A stretch of 64,000 bases of DNA from Desmodus rotundus (GCF_022682495.2 NC_071392.1:106630896-106694895); one strand, 5' to 3'. Numbered from the stretch's first letter, positions 21,665-32,310 are shown. Numbers and translations: made by a program. Notes: generated by a model not told the origin, from the letters alone.

Positions 21665-22068
21665 TGTCATGGGCTGAATTAACTCCCAGGATATTAGAAT
21701 GTGACCTTATTTGGAATACAGTCTTTGTGGATGTAATTAAGTTAAGAGGCGGTCATTAGGGCTCTAATGTAATATGACTGGTGTCCTTCTAAAAAGGGGA
21801 TTTAAACACATGCACAGGAAGAGAACACCTTGTGAAGCTAAAGGTGGAGATGAGTTGATGTTTCAAGTCAGAGAATTCCCCAGAGGGCCAGCAAACCAGC
21901 CGCAGCTAGGGGAGGGGCGTGGAATGGATTCTCTCACCCAGCACTCAGAAGGAACCAACTCTGCACGTGCCCTGATCTTGGTCCTCTGACCTCCAGGACA
22001 GACGATGCGTTGCTGCTGTTTAAGACAATCTGTAGTTCTTTGTTATGGCAGCCCAGCAAACCAATGCA
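21665..22068 (+). mobile_element. MLT1 solo LTR, complete
   Basis: It starts TGTCATGGGCTGAATTAACT and ends GCAAACCAATGCA, with TG...CA termini. TTAGAATGTGACCTTATTTG, TCATTAGGGCTCTAATGTAA TATGACTGGTGTCCTTCTAA AAA, CAGAAGGAACCAACTCTGC and TTTGTTATGGCAGCCCAGCA run in MLT1 order. Flanks CCAGG (21660-21664) and CAAGG (22069-22073) are a plausible 5-bp duplication with one mismatch. It is a single LTR left by recombination, with no retroviral genes. Confidence 0.9.
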
Positions 22069-22087
22069 CAAGGGATAGGGTCATTGA

Positions 22088-22126
22088 TTTCTTTTCTTTT
22101 TCTTTTTTCTTTTTTCTTTTTTTTAC
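22088..22126. repeat. T/C-rich low-complexity tract
   Basis: TTTCTTTTCTTTTTCTTTTT-type pyrimidine run directly downstream of the MLT1 LTR. Confidence 0.85.
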
Positions 22127-22129
22127 TCT

Positions 22130-22590
22130 CAATTGGTTGTGAGGGACATAAGGCCAACATTTTGAGAGCACATTCTAAAAATATTATTAAGGAATTGGTT
22201 CAAGGAATCCCCAGTGGATAGGGAAAGAAGATGAAACAGAAGAGGACAACTAGAAAGAAAAAAGGAAAAGACTAAGGGATCTGTTGAAATGTTCTTTTCA
22301 GCTTCTACAAGTGTAATTTTGAGGAGTTCATAGGATCTCAGTTTCTTGGAAAATCTCAATCCTCTTAAGAATTTTCCTGTAAAAGTTAATCTTAGCCTCT
22401 GGGTTCTTGCTAAAGTGAGCACTCTGTTACTCCTCAAATTAGAACTGCGACTTAGATCCCAGCCAAGGTATTTGCAAAGAATCACTCCTTGCCAGGTACT
22501 GGCTTACATTTCCATTCGATAACCACAGACCCAGGATGTTCTCAGACGAATTTTCCGGATCTCCAAGCCTTGAGAGTCTCCAAAGAGCTG
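22130..22590. other. Unassigned non-coding stretch
   Basis: No repeat named. A minus-strand open frame of 118 codons (22129-22485) shows no domain and no splice context. Confidence 0.35.
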
Positions 22591-22770
22591 CACGCCCAGC
22601 ATGGATTTAATGGGCTATTTGCCCCTGTGACTCAGCATTGCCGAGGCTCCCGCGCTTGGAGAATTTGCTCGTTAGCTTCGAGAGACAGCTTTTTAATGGA
22701 TTAAAATAAAGGGGAACGAGGGTTGTGGTTTCCAAAGCGGCTGTGATTAAAGTCATACGGACAGCTGCTG
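22591..22770. promoter_or_regulatory. Repeat-free block, possible conserved non-coding element
   Basis: It contains GATTTAATGGGC, TTTTTAATGGATTAAAATAA and GCTGTGATTAAAGTCATACG, which resemble homeodomain-type cores (TAAT, ATTA) at high density. The assignment is inference only. Confidence 0.22.
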
Positions 22771-22914
22771 TTCAGTATGGTGTCACCCAGTGTGGATGCA
22801 AGAGTGGCTCCCCGTCAGGAAGCCACCAGGCTGTAAATATTGTTTACTGCACAACTGGCCGCTTTCTGCCAAGTTGGACGTTTTAGGAAGAGCACGTGAA
22901 GAGACCGCATTGAA

Positions 22915-23320
22915 CAAATCCAAAATGTTTTTAAAATCTTATTTTGGAAAATAACTTTTTTTCCATTGCAGACAATTTGGGAAATATATGAAAATAAATA
23001 TATTTGCAAAAAAGAAAAAGCAGATAATGTCTTCAGTTTTAACATTTAGGCTATCTAGCCATCTGGCCTATTTTCCCCTATGCAAATGTACCCACGCATA
23101 TATTTACTAACTGGGAATCATTCTGTAACGCAGTCTCGAACCTTGCGTTAGTGAGCATGGCCTCCTGACCACATCCCACGCCACGGAAACGCGCTTCAGT
23201 GACTCCAGTTTCCACGCGCATTACTTATTTAACGAATCCCTTCTCTCCAGACATTTAGGTCGATTCTAGATTTTTACTATTATGAATGATTCAATGTGCA
23301 TTTTTCAATAATGTATATAT
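22915..23320 (-). mobile_element. Old L1/HAL1-like LINE fragment
   Basis: The end reads TCTCCAGACATTTAGGTCGA TTCTAGATTTTTACTATTAT GAATGATTCAATGTGCA, the reversed text of old L1/HAL1 3' ends. The upstream AATCATTCTGTAACG region fits the same element. It is strongly diverged. Confidence 0.5.
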
Positions 23321-23324
23321 ATTT

Positions 23325-24475
23325 TTAAAGCTCAAGGCTTCCGGGGATTGCATTAGAATCTGCTGAAGGTCAGCCAGGGCTACAGAGGCCTTTGACCCCC
23401 GAGGCTCTCTAGCCGCTCTCTAAATTTGGGGCCCCTCAGGAGGAGGGCCCCGCCTGCTTGTCACTTGCACACCCCGAGGAGGCATTTGACACAGACAGCA
23501 AAGGACTCAGAGACGGCCTGCATGGAAAGTGGGCTTCTGTGCAAAGTACAATGACATCTATAAACAAATCGGGGTGGGGGGGGCCATGATCAGCTCTGCT
23601 GCCTCTCTCCGGAGTTCAGGCCACGACTCACCTGAGAGGCAGGCTGTGCTGGGTGGTTTTCTCTTTATTTTTCCCCTCCATCCTCTCGGATTCCTCAGGA
23701 TGGAAAAATCATAAACTGTTCTTGGTGACAGTCGCGCAAAATGAAAAGCTCCGTGAATGTGTTGAGAATAGATTATCCTGACTGCCGTTAAGCGTTTGAC
23801 AAACTGGGAGTTTTGTCATACATCAGAAAACAATGGAGGGGGCATGAGGAGCGGCGGTATGACATAAACACAGCGCACCTGGCAGCTCCCTGGCGCCGTT
23901 TGTCTTCCTGCGTGGTGGGGCGGTGGGGGGGGTGGCCAGAGGCCACGGGTGAGTGGCGGGCAGGCCGCTGCCTCGGGGAGGCTGTGTGCTGCATCCCACC
24001 CCCAAGGCCCCACCCGAGTGGGTGTTTTAAGGTCATACTCTTTATAATTTCTTGAACTAAAGAAAGGTTTCCCGTGAGTCCGATGTGGGGGTTCTGATGC
24101 CACTCATGAAATGGGCCAGGTGAGTGTCTCTTGTGCTCCAGTAGGTGGGTCACAAGGCTGCTGAGCTGCCTGCAGCCCAGTCGAGCTGGAGCTGGACATC
24201 CATGAAGTGTTCACACTGGAGGGGCTGGGCCAGAGAGGTATGCTGGTTCCTACCCACCGTCAAGGGAAGGCTGCAGACGGCCAGAAGGGGATGGTCAGTC
24301 TCAGGGGCTCACGTGAGGAAGGACAGTTTGGAGAGGGTGTTCAGTCGCTAGCAGTCCTGAATATCTTAGCAATGAGTCGCGAAGAGAAACCTGCAGGGTG
24401 GGCCAGGCTCCCGGGCAGTGGTGGAACATCAGGCAGACCTGGCAGCCATCAGCCTGCACTCCCCTTTCCCAGCGG
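23325..24475. other. Unassigned non-coding stretch
   Basis: No repeat named. 23700-23880 is repeat-free and has CNE-like texture (AGATTATCCTGACTGCCGTT AAGCG). 23890-24010 is GC-rich but too short for a CpG island. Overlapping open frames on both strands at 23788-24153 look like composition effects. Confidence 0.35.
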
Positions 24476-24479
24476 GGCG

Positions 24480-24604
24480 ACCTTCGGCAGGTAAGCAGAT
24501 TGACCTCTCTGAGCCTCGGGTTTGCCGTCGGTGAAGTGGGATGGTGGTACCTGCTCTTGTAGTCACGTTGTGAAGATTAAATGAGATAATGTGAGCAACG
24601 TGCC
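24480..24604 (+). mobile_element. MIR SINE
   Basis: GACCTCTCTGAGCCTCGGGT TTGCCGTCGGTGAAGTGGGA TGGTGGTACCTGC, then TTGTGAAGATTAAATGAGAT AATGTGAGCAACGTGCC, matches MIR from core to 3' end. Confidence 0.75.
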
Positions 24605-25300
24605 TACACAGCTACCAGGATGGCTCTGATCAAAGAGACAGATACTAACAAGTGTTGGTGAGGATGTGGAGAGATGAGAACCACATATAGCGCCGGTGTG
24701 AATTGAATGGGGCAGCTACTTTGGAAAACCATTTGGGAGTTCCCCCAAAACTTAAATGTAGAGTTACCATGTGACCCAGCAATTCCACCCCTGAGTGTGT
24801 ACCCAAGGGAGATGAAAACATACAACCACAGAACAATTTGTGCGTGAATCTTCATAGCAGCATTATTCACAATAGCCCAGAAGTGGAAACAATCCCTGTG
24901 TCCATCAGTTGGTGAATGAAGGAATAAAACATGGTATATCTGTACAAGGGGTTATTATTTGGCAATAAAAAGAAGTGACATTCTGACACATGCTACAACA
25001 TGGATGAGCCTTGAAAACATGCTAAGTGAAAAGAGGGAGCCACGAAAGACCTTATACTGTATGATTCCATTTATATGAAATAGGCAAATCCATGGGCTGG
25101 GGAGTAGAGACAGAAAGTCGATTAGTGGTTGCCATGGGCTGGGGAAGTCATGGAGATTGGGAAGGTGATTGCTAATGTGCACGGGGTTTCTTTTTTGAGT
25201 GAAGAAAATATTTTAAAAGTGATTGTGAATATACTAAAATTCATTGTTACACACTTTCAGTGGTGACTTGTATGGTATGTTAATTATACCTCAGTGAAGG
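24605..25300 (+). mobile_element. Old L1 (L1M-type), 3' end
   Basis: GGTGAGGATGTGGAGAGATG, CAATTCCACCCCTGAGTGTG TACCC, CAGCATTATTCACAATAGCC CAGAAGTGGAAACAA, ATGATTCCATTTATATGAAA TAG and a GGTATGTTAATTATACCTCA GTGAAG terminus follow the L1M 3' sequence in order over about 700 bases. Non-coding remnant. Confidence 0.88.
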
Positions 25301-25309
25301 TGTTACACC

Positions 25310-26195
25310 TCTCCCACTTCCCCCCACCCCCTAGAAAAAGCAGCAGCAGGAACCAAGTGCCTGATGCCCAGCAGGTAACATTTAAACAAGAGTAAGCCCC
25401 TTCCTGTCTCACAGATCAGTACGTGAAAGGTTCGCAAGGCTTCTGTTCTCATGTTTTCAAGTTCAAGTCTTCCTATTCTCCCTAAACTGCCTGCTCTTCA
25501 ACAAGAGACACTGAGCCTTCGTGTAAGTCAGAGTGCTCACCAAGGCCGCACCCTTTCAGGAATCACTGTATTTCAGAAAATCGGAGGGTGTGAGCTGAAG
25601 TCCCAGTTTTCATCCACTGGGTTCCTTTCTCATGCCTCCAAAGAGCACCATTATTTATCGGCATCTCTGTGGAGCCTGCAGTACCACGTTGCAGAAGGAT
25701 CTGTTGAAAAAAGCTGTCGTTCTGGAGCAAGAAAGAAGTTCTTCCTGCTGTCTGACTCGGGTCTTCCCGCTGTAATTGAAGTCAGCTGCCCACGGCCCGT
25801 CTGGCTCCTGGCATCTGTTGAGGCTTGGGTGCCTGGCATCAAATGGAATAAGTGCCTCTTTGGAGAGCAGCTCCTGGCGGCCACTGCACATTTGTCACAT
25901 GTCAGTGGGATCTGCATATGGATGTGGAATGTATATTTAAAAATGTGCTCACACTCGGCTGCACACACAGCCTGCTCCCAGTGTGTTTATCCAATTGCCC
26001 AGCACAGACCCGCTCTGGCAGGGCGAGCTGACCCACTCACCTTTGCCTGCCAGCCCACAGCCCCCCGCCTGTAATCATCCCTTAGCCACCCACTTCTTTC
26101 TCATCTCCCTAAAGGGAGGACAACTGGAAGGGTCTGCTTCCAGTCTAAAGACAGACTCCTTACCTCAATAGGAAGGAATGGGCAGCTGTAGTTCC
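25310..26195. other. Unassigned stretch with a long but unsupported open frame
   Basis: The plus-strand frame 25451-26074 (207 codons) is the longest plus-strand frame in the window. Its product is cysteine/serine-mixed without recognisable domains, a second frame is open on the opposite strand, and I see no acceptor/donor pair. I treat it as non-coding. Confidence 0.4.
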
Positions 26196-26199
26196 CGCA

Positions 26200-26365
26200 G
26201 CAGCCAGCAGCTGAGGAGCAGAGTGAGCACTGGACTGGGAGTCAGTTTTGGAACATCCGCTATGTGACTTAGCGGCCATGTGACATGGGGTATAGCAAGT
26301 GACCTCTCTTGGCCTTGGTTTCTTCATAGATAAAATAAGAGCATGGATCTAGGTCCTTTAAGGGC
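26200..26365 (+). mobile_element. MIR SINE
   Basis: GTGAGCACTGGACTGGGAGT CAG, then TATGTGACTTAGC, TAGCAAGTGACCTCTCTTGG CCTTGGTTTCTTCATAGATA AAATAAGAGCATGG, follow MIR order. The middle appears locally duplicated. Confidence 0.65.
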
Positions 26366-26519
26366 CCTAATTTGGTGTACACCCTTCTTTTTTTGCCTCA
26401 TGGGAGTAAGAAAGGCATGATTCAGAGTGCTGGAATGTGCTGAATTGCCTCCCCCCTGTGGACTGGGGCTGGCATCTGGAACCATGGCATTAAAAATAAT
26501 TCTAAAGTCCTACAGCAAG

Positions 26520-27045
26520 CTGACATCTTCTCCTATTATGGCTTTAAACATGGCCCCCAATTCGTAGGCATTTCTCCCATCGAGAACTAGAGTCTGCACT
26601 TCCTTCCCTGGAATCTGAGCTGACCTGTTCCTGTTCCTTCCCCTGGAGAAAAGCAAGAGTGATGTGACCTCTGAGGGTGACCTTCTAGGACACTGTTCTT
26701 CTGGAGACGCTATTTCTCAGAACCCGCTGTCTCTGCAGTGAGCAGCCCAGATCACATGGGAAGGCCGCGTGTTGGCATTCCAGGTGACAGTCCCTGCCAG
26801 CCCAGCCCCGGCACCAGACAGGTAATTGGAAAAGTCTAGTTGGAAATGCATTCCTCCAACTCCACCTGCTCTAGCCCATGGCCATCTGAGTCACCCGTGA
26901 CTGTTCCAATCTTCCCAGGTGACAGCCCGGACCTGGTAAAGCAGAGCAAGCCATCTCTGCTGGGTCCTGCCCAGATTTCTGATGCACAGAATACACGAGC
27001 ATAACATTAAATTGTCTGTTGTTTTTGGCCAGCACGTTTTAGAAT
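26520..27045 (+). mobile_element. ERVL/MaLR-like LTR (family X, direct)
   Basis: GCCCCCAATTCGTAGGCATT TCTCCCATCGAGAACTAGAG TCTGCACTTCC, GAATCTGAGCTGACCTG and, near the end, ATAACATTAAATTGTCTGTT G resemble the LTR family present in reverse at 42765, 48815 and 61345. It is interrupted by sequence I cannot align from memory (26760-26940). Confidence 0.5.
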
Positions 27046-27064
27046 GTTTGCTATTGTTATGCAT

Positions 27065-27525
27065 GAACATTTGTTCCTCCCCTGAAATTCCTATGTTAAA
27101 GCTCCCCCTACCTGTGTCAGTATTTGGAAGTCTGGCCTTTGGGAGGTAATTAGGTATAGATAAAGTAGGGAGAGCAAAACTCTCAAGATGGGATTAGTGC
27201 CCTTAGAAGAAGAGGAAGAGACACCAGAGCTTGCTCGTTCTCTCTCTCTTCCCCCCCTCCCTTCCCTCCCTCTCGTTCTCCCTCCCCTCGCTTTCCTTCC
27301 CTGTCCCTCCCTGAGAGCATTCCCTGAAGAAAGGCCATGTGAGCACATGGTGAGCAGGTGGCTGTCTGAAAGCCAGGAACAGAGCCCTCACCCAAACCTG
27401 ACATGCTGCCTTCCTGATCTTAGACTTCCAGCCTGCAAAACAGTGAGGAAATAGATGTCTATCGTTTCAGCCACCCAGCCTGTGATACTTCGTTGTAGCG
27501 GCCCGAGCTGACTCCGACAGCTATG
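27065..27525 (+). mobile_element. MST-type MaLR LTR
   Basis: CCCTGAAATTCCTATGTTAA AGC, AGTATTTGGAAGTCTGGCCT TTGGGAGGTAATTAGG, GATGGGATTAGTGCCCTTAG AAGAAGAGG, GGCCATGTGAGCACATGGTG, TCTTAGACTTCCAGCCTGCA AAACAGTGAG and CGTTGTAGCGGCCCGAGCTG ACTCCGACA follow the MST LTR in order. A pyrimidine tract at 27236-27310 has expanded inside it. Confidence 0.85.
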
Positions 27526-27529
27526 CAGC

Positions 27530-28280
27530 GGCAGAAAGCTGGAATATACCCAGACTGAGCCCTGCGTTTGCCACCTGGTCCCTTGGCCACCATGAGTGTA
27601 ATCTGCAAAGTGTGACCTGGTCACTGCAAATGCACCCCCAGGAGAGAAATCTTAGTTTTACACACACGTCTGCTTGTGGATATGAGTTAGCTTTGTTCAC
27701 TGCACAAGAGGCCACGATGAGGTACCCTTTCTAGGGCAAGAGTTGAGCTAAGTAAATGAGTATGTGTGCATGTGTGCATATATGTGTACATCGGCACAGG
27801 TGTGTGGCTGTGGCCAGCAGGGCTGGTGTGGGGAGAAGCTCGGGAGCAAAGACACAGAGCTCCCTGGGAAGACCGAAGCCCTGGCCCTCTGCTCCCTCCC
27901 CCAGCCTGTGTTTGGGAATAACCCAGCATTGTTTATCCCCACGCAGACTCCTTCCTCCTGCCCTGCACCAAATCAAGGCTGTTATCCAAGGACAGTGAGG
28001 GGACTGTGGGCCTTTTCATTCTGCAACAGCGAGGCAAAGCTGACAACAAGGGTATTTATCTCACACTCTGGCTTTCCAGAGGCCTCATACTCATTAATGA
28101 ATTAATCCTTCCTAACAACAGTCCCTTTATGAGGGTGGCATCTTAATGTGCGTTCATCAGAAAAAGGGGCTGAGGCAGCAGCCAGGGCTGCTGGTGATAC
28201 ATGGGACAGCCCAGCTGGGGCCATGGAGGGCTCGCTCATCCCAGGGGGCAGATGAGGCCACGAGATGCCAAACACAGAAT
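27530..28280. other. Unassigned non-coding stretch
   Basis: No repeat named except a short alternating TATGTGTGCATGTGTGCATA tract at about 27758-27785. No gene is seen. Confidence 0.4.
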
Positions 28281-28284
28281 TTGG

Positions 28285-28475
28285 AACTTGGAGCTGGGGG
28301 TCTGGATGTGAGTCTACCCCCTGGGTATTCCTTGGGCAGACAGCTCTACAGCTCTGAGTCTGTTTCTTCGTCTGTCAAATGGCTGGAGATAGTAATGCCC
28401 CCAGGGCATAGAGCTTCCACAAGGAGCGGGTGGTATGTAAAGACGCTCTGTAAGCTGTGGTGCATCACACGCATG
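28285..28475 (+). mobile_element. MIR SINE
   Basis: GTCTGGATGTGAGTCTACCC, GGGCAGACAGCTCTACAGCT CTGAGTCTGTTTCTTCGTCT GTCAAATGG and GTAAAGACGCTCTGTAAGCT follow MIR order. Confidence 0.7.
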
Positions 28476-28479
28476 TTCA

Positions 28480-29045
28480 TTGCCAGTGCTTCTGGGTCAG
28501 AGTGAAGATGCAGCATTACTTTTAGTGGCCAGAAGGATCATCAGTTGCACCAAGGCAGAGGATCAGCAGGGCAGAGTGGGGACCCCTCAGATACCCAGGA
28601 TTATAATGATGACAAAGACTCTGCAGCAAAAGTGGGCACCCACAGGTCCTTCCTCCCTTCCCCACTCAAGGTCCCCTCGCCCTATGGAATCTACTGGCCC
28701 CCCAGTGCCTCCACCTCCCGCACCCATCTTGTCCTCCTCAGCCTTATATGCTGATACTGTCAAACATCCAGGTTTTCTTTTCTTTTTTCTTTTTGTGTTT
28801 CAGGAGGTGTTTCACTGTAGCCCCTCTGTCAGAGTTATCATTGATGAGTGGGTGATAAAACATCCATGCTTAAGGTGACCACCTGCATAGCCCCGCTGAG
28901 CTCCTGAATCTTGGCCTTGGCAGACATAACAGCACATTTCTGTCTGGCCCAGACAGTCATCCTGCCCGTGGTTGGTGGCTCAATTGTAACGTCCAATTTC
29001 AAGATCTGGCTTTTGCATAAATGCTGCTTGGAACTCCTTCTTTTC
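28480..29045. other. Unassigned stretch with a minus-strand open segment
   Basis: No repeat named. On the minus strand 28860-29040 is open and reads peptide-like (for example RMTVWARQKCAVMSAKAK), but the possible donor (GCAG|GTGGTC) and acceptor are weak. A real exon is possible but unproven. Confidence 0.3.
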
Positions 29046-29049
29046 CTTT

Positions 29050-29375
29050 CATTTTTTAAAAATTGTGATGAAACGCACATAACGTAAAATGTACTGTATT
29101 AACCATTTTTAAGTGTGCAGTTCAGTAGTGTTAAATAGATTTACAGTGTGGTGCATCCATCGCCAAAGCCCTTTTCTTCTTGCAAAGCTGAAGCTCTGTA
29201 CCCACTAAATGACACCCCCCTATTCTCTCCTCCCCCTGGCAACCACCATCCTACTTTCTGTCTCTAGGGACTTCTCTTTGCACCTCTTATAAGTGGAATC
29301 ATACAGTATCTGTCCTTCTGTGAGTGGCTTATTTCACTTAAAATATGTCCTCAAGTGGATGAACCTTGAGACGTT
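29050..29375 (-). mobile_element. Old L1 (L1M-type), 3' UTR
   Basis: AACCATTTTTAAGTGTGCAG TTCAGTAGTGTTAAATAG, CTTGCAAAGCTGAAGCTCTG TACCCACTAAA, CTGGCAACCACCATCCTACT TTCTGTCTCTA and TATAAGTGGAATCATACAGT ATCTG are the standard antisense L1M text. Confidence 0.9.
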
Positions 29376-29529
29376 TTTGTTGGACCAGCCCAGACAACAC
29401 TGGGGGATCATCCTTTCCTCAGTTTGCTTTAAATTTCTTTATAGCAGAAGCAACACAAATCTGTGAATGTTGCTGCTCTCCCTTTAACTGCCTTCTGCTT
29501 CCCCTTGACCGTAGTGACCCAGCACCTGA

Positions 29530-29775
29530 AATTGGACAGACCTGGTGGGGATTCCAGAAGGAATGCTATTTCTTACGCTGGGACAAGTTATTTAGTTTCT
29601 TTGCGCCTCAGTGTCTTCCCTGGTGAAATGGGCATCAGGCTTTCTCCGTCACAGGCTTGTCTCTGCACGTGAGGGAATGCGTGTGCACGTATTCTGTCAC
29701 CCAAACGGCATCGTGCGAATGGCATCCGTCATTCCCCCAGGGCCTGGCACACAGCAGGTGACTGAATTAGTGATT
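29530..29775 (+). mobile_element. MIR SINE
   Basis: GGGACAAGTTATTTAGTTTC TTTGCGCCTCAGTGTCTTCC CTGGTGAAATGGG, then GGGCCTGGCACACAGCAGGT GACTGAATTA, matches MIR from mid-region to 3' end, with an inserted or decayed middle. Confidence 0.75.
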
Positions 29776-30044
29776 GTTTTCTTTGCTGAAGTCTGTAAGC
29801 AGGCAGTAAGCGGCAGCCTCTGCATTTTTTCAGTCCTGAATCTCTTGCCTTTCGATTGGCTGTGCTGAGGTCCCCACTTGGCAGGGGCCACATCCCTGCC
29901 ACATCAACCCTGGTAGTTAGATGAGTGCATGTGCCTGTCTCCCTGGGAGTTTGGGTCCAGGACAACAGCTGTATGCACAATGTTACTGGGTGGAAGAACA
30001 GACTCAGGGACGATCAGGCATTGAAGAAGGGCCTCGGGCCCCTG

Positions 30045-30210
30045 TCAGTACTTCTCAAACTGCAGTGTGCACCAGAGTCACTGAGGAGCCCGTTAAGTGC
30101 CGACTCGGATTCTGTAGGTCTGGGGTGGAGCCAGAAATTCTTCATTTCTAGTAAGTTCTCTGGTGATGCCATTGGTGACAGTCCACCAACCACACTTTGC
30201 ACAGCAAGGG
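30045..30210. mobile_element. MER5A-type hAT-Charlie MITE, reversed
   Basis: CAGTACTTCTCAAACTGCAG TGTGCACCAGAGTCACTGAG GAGCC, TCTGTAGGTCTGGGGTGGAG CC and ACAAGTT-like TAGTAAGTTCTCTGGTGATG CC to CACACTTTGCACAGCA match MER5A in the opposite orientation to the copy at 10636. Confidence 0.85.
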
Positions 30211-30360
30211 TCTAAGGACCCATCTCCATCAGGCTCGAGGGGGGTCCTGGTCACGTGGAGAGTCTGGAGTCCTGGACCACACCTACAGAATCAGAGCCTG
30301 CATGATGAACCCATTTTGTGGGCGATTCTGATGTATCCCACAACCTGAGAACCACTGGTC
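30211..30360. mobile_element. MER5-class hAT-Charlie MITE
   Basis: TCCTGGACCACACCTACAGA ATCAGAGCCTGCATGATGAA CCC and GCGATTCTGATGTATCCCAC AACCTGAGAACCACTGG end with the TGAGAACCACTG terminus of Charlie MITEs. It lies head to tail against the previous MER5A. Confidence 0.7.
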
Positions 30361-31011
30361 TGTGGACCGAGGTGGGAGGTTATGAGCCCCTGCAGGAGGG
30401 GGAGACTCCTTCCCTGGTATTACCTCTCCAGAGCAGCACCCTGTGGGTGGTACATGTGCCAGGAAGCCAGTCTTTGCTCACATTGTTCTATACGCCAGTT
30501 TCAAAAAGCCTCAACTCTTTACGTCAGTCTTTCACAAACTTTGCCAAGAACACCCTTTGCTCCAAGGTCTGAGCATATTTGGAAAAGATAGCGAGACTCG
30601 TGTAAAAATTAAGGTTGAGAATCGATGGCTGGGTCCGAGGCATTAGCTCAGCCATGATTACTCATCTAGCCCTTGACCTTTCTGCGGAAACGTCTAAGAA
30701 ATGAGTAAATTTACAGCAGCGGAGAGTGACGAGGGCCCACAGACCCACGGCTTCTCCCATATAGACGCTGATGAGCAGAACTGGGCCTGCAAGGTCAGTG
30801 TCACCAGCGGCCCCCTGGATTTTGAATCCTGTCGCCTGCCCCCAAGCAAAGTCAGAGGGCCCCCTACTGCAGGCTGTGTCCTGAGGGTCAGCCCTGGCCT
30901 GAGTCAGAAAGAAGCCGGAGCTCATGTGGCACATGGGTTCAGCCACTGGGCCTGGCTCTGACCATGCAGCCCATATGCATAGGCTCCAGGACAGGTGTTA
31001 ATGGGTTCTTT
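30361..31011. other. Unassigned non-coding stretch
   Basis: No recognised gene or repeat. 30490-30620 (TTTCACAAACTTTGCCAAGA) may be an old repeat I cannot name. Confidence 0.35.
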
Positions 31012-31145
31012 TATATATTTTTTAGGTTTATTGAGGCATAATTAACAAATAAAATTGTAATGTATATAAAATGAGCAATGTAAAACAGTGAAATGTGCAA
31101 CATGATGATTTGATATGTGTACGTTGTGAGAGATTTCCATTGACT
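31012..31145 (-). mobile_element. L1 3' UTR fragment
   Basis: TTTTTTAGGTTTATTGAGGC ATAATTAACAAATAAAATTG then AACATGATGATTTGATATGT GTACGTTGTGA is the antisense L1 terminal sequence. Confidence 0.75.
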
Positions 31146-31149
31146 TAAT

Positions 31150-31725
31150 ATATCTTGATAAATCAGATCATGTCACTTCCCTACGCAAAATTTCCTGGGA
31201 GCTTCCTGTTGGACTCAGGATAAAAGCCAAACTCTTTGCTCACTGTGGCCTGCAAGGCCCGGCGTGATCAAGCTCTGCCTACCTCTCAAAACTCGTCGTC
31301 TCTTTCTCCTGCTGTGCACTGTCTCCAGCCACGCTGGCCTTCCTCCCTTTCCTGGAAATTGTCAAGGTTTTTCTGCTTCTATGCATTTGTTGTTTTTCTC
31401 TATCTGGAATCTGCTCCCCCCATCTACATCTGCACTTGGCTGGCTGATGCTTCTCATTTTGGTCTCAGCTCAAGTACCATCTACCAGACCTGTCTAAACG
31501 TTCTCTCCCTTCCCCCTTACGATCTCTCTTATGTATCCTGTTTAATTTCTTCTTTGCCCTGATCTCTCCCTCTGAAATGGTGTGTCGTTTGTGTGTTTGC
31601 CTTTCGATCTTCTGCCATCCATCACGAGCCAGTACGCACCATGAGAAGAGGGACTTCTCCAGCACCCCATGCCACACAGGGCACATGGTTGGTGCCCTGT
31701 AAAGAAGTGTTGGGTAAATGAATGA
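31150..31725 (+). mobile_element. L2 LINE, 3' end, well preserved
   Basis: CTTCCTGTTGGACTCAGGAT AAAAGCCAAACTC, GTGGCCTGCAAGGCCCGGCG TGATCAAGCTCTGCCTACC, CCAGCCACGCTGGCCTTCCT, TCTCAGCTCAAGTACCATCT and a GTTGGGTAAATGAATGACTC end give the L2 3' region in order over about 570 bases. It is the clearest L2 in the window. Confidence 0.92.
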
Positions 31726-31819
31726 CTCAATGGACGACAAAGGAAGGGTCATCTGTCCGCCAGCTCTCCCTTGGGGCCTTCCAAATTTAGGGCATGCAGG
31801 ACAGTTATTGTCCTTGTGT

Positions 31820-31970
31820 CTTAAATATTTGCTAAAAGACACCAAGCATGTATGTATCATTCCCATTTTACACATTAAGAAGTTAAGGCTTGAAGAGCCT
31901 GGTTATTTGATCTACCCACAATCGCACAAGTGATCTGGGGACAGCCAGGAGTGGAGACAAGCCATAGCTG
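31820..31970 (-). mobile_element. MIR SINE
   Basis: TTCCCATTTTACACATTAAG AAGTTAAGGCTTGAAGAGCC TGG, then ACCCACAATCGCACAAGTGA, is the antisense MIR core and flank. Confidence 0.75.
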
Positions 31971-32084
31971 ATGGTAAAGTCTCCTGCTCTGTCACCATCT
32001 AATATTTGGTGTTGTTTAGGAAGTGGCCAGGAAGGCTGCCTGGAAGAAGAGCATATACAAGTCTAGGGGAAAAGAATAGCACAG

Positions 32085-32310
32085 AGGAAAAAATATGTAC
32101 TCTGGGACCACACTGCCTGGGGTCCAAGCCTGGCTCTTTTCCAGCTATAGGACCGGCCAAATTTCTTCACCTCTCTGTGCCTCCATCTGTAAAATGGACA
32201 TATTGATATCGCCACTCTCACGGCGTTGTCATGAACATTAAATGGAAGAACATACGTAAAGCCTTTGACCCGTGCCTGGCACAGGTAAGCACTGTATGTT
32301 AAGTGTGGGC
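32085..32310 (+). mobile_element. MIR SINE, nearly full length
   Basis: CTGGGGTCCAAGCCTGGCTC TTTTCCAGCTATAGGACCGG, TCTCTGTGCCTCCATCTGTA AAATGGACATATTG, GTTGTCATGAACATTAAATG GAAG and CCCGTGCCTGGCACAGGTAA GCACTGTATG follow MIR end to end. Confidence 0.88.

Noticed and set aside
23890..24010. CpG island / promoter
   Set aside because: GC-rich but only about 120 bases with few CpG pairs, and no exon follows.
25451..26074. 207-codon plus-strand open frame
   Set aside because: No recognisable domain, no splice-site pair, another long frame open on the opposite strand, and starts/stops fit chance in GC-rich DNA.
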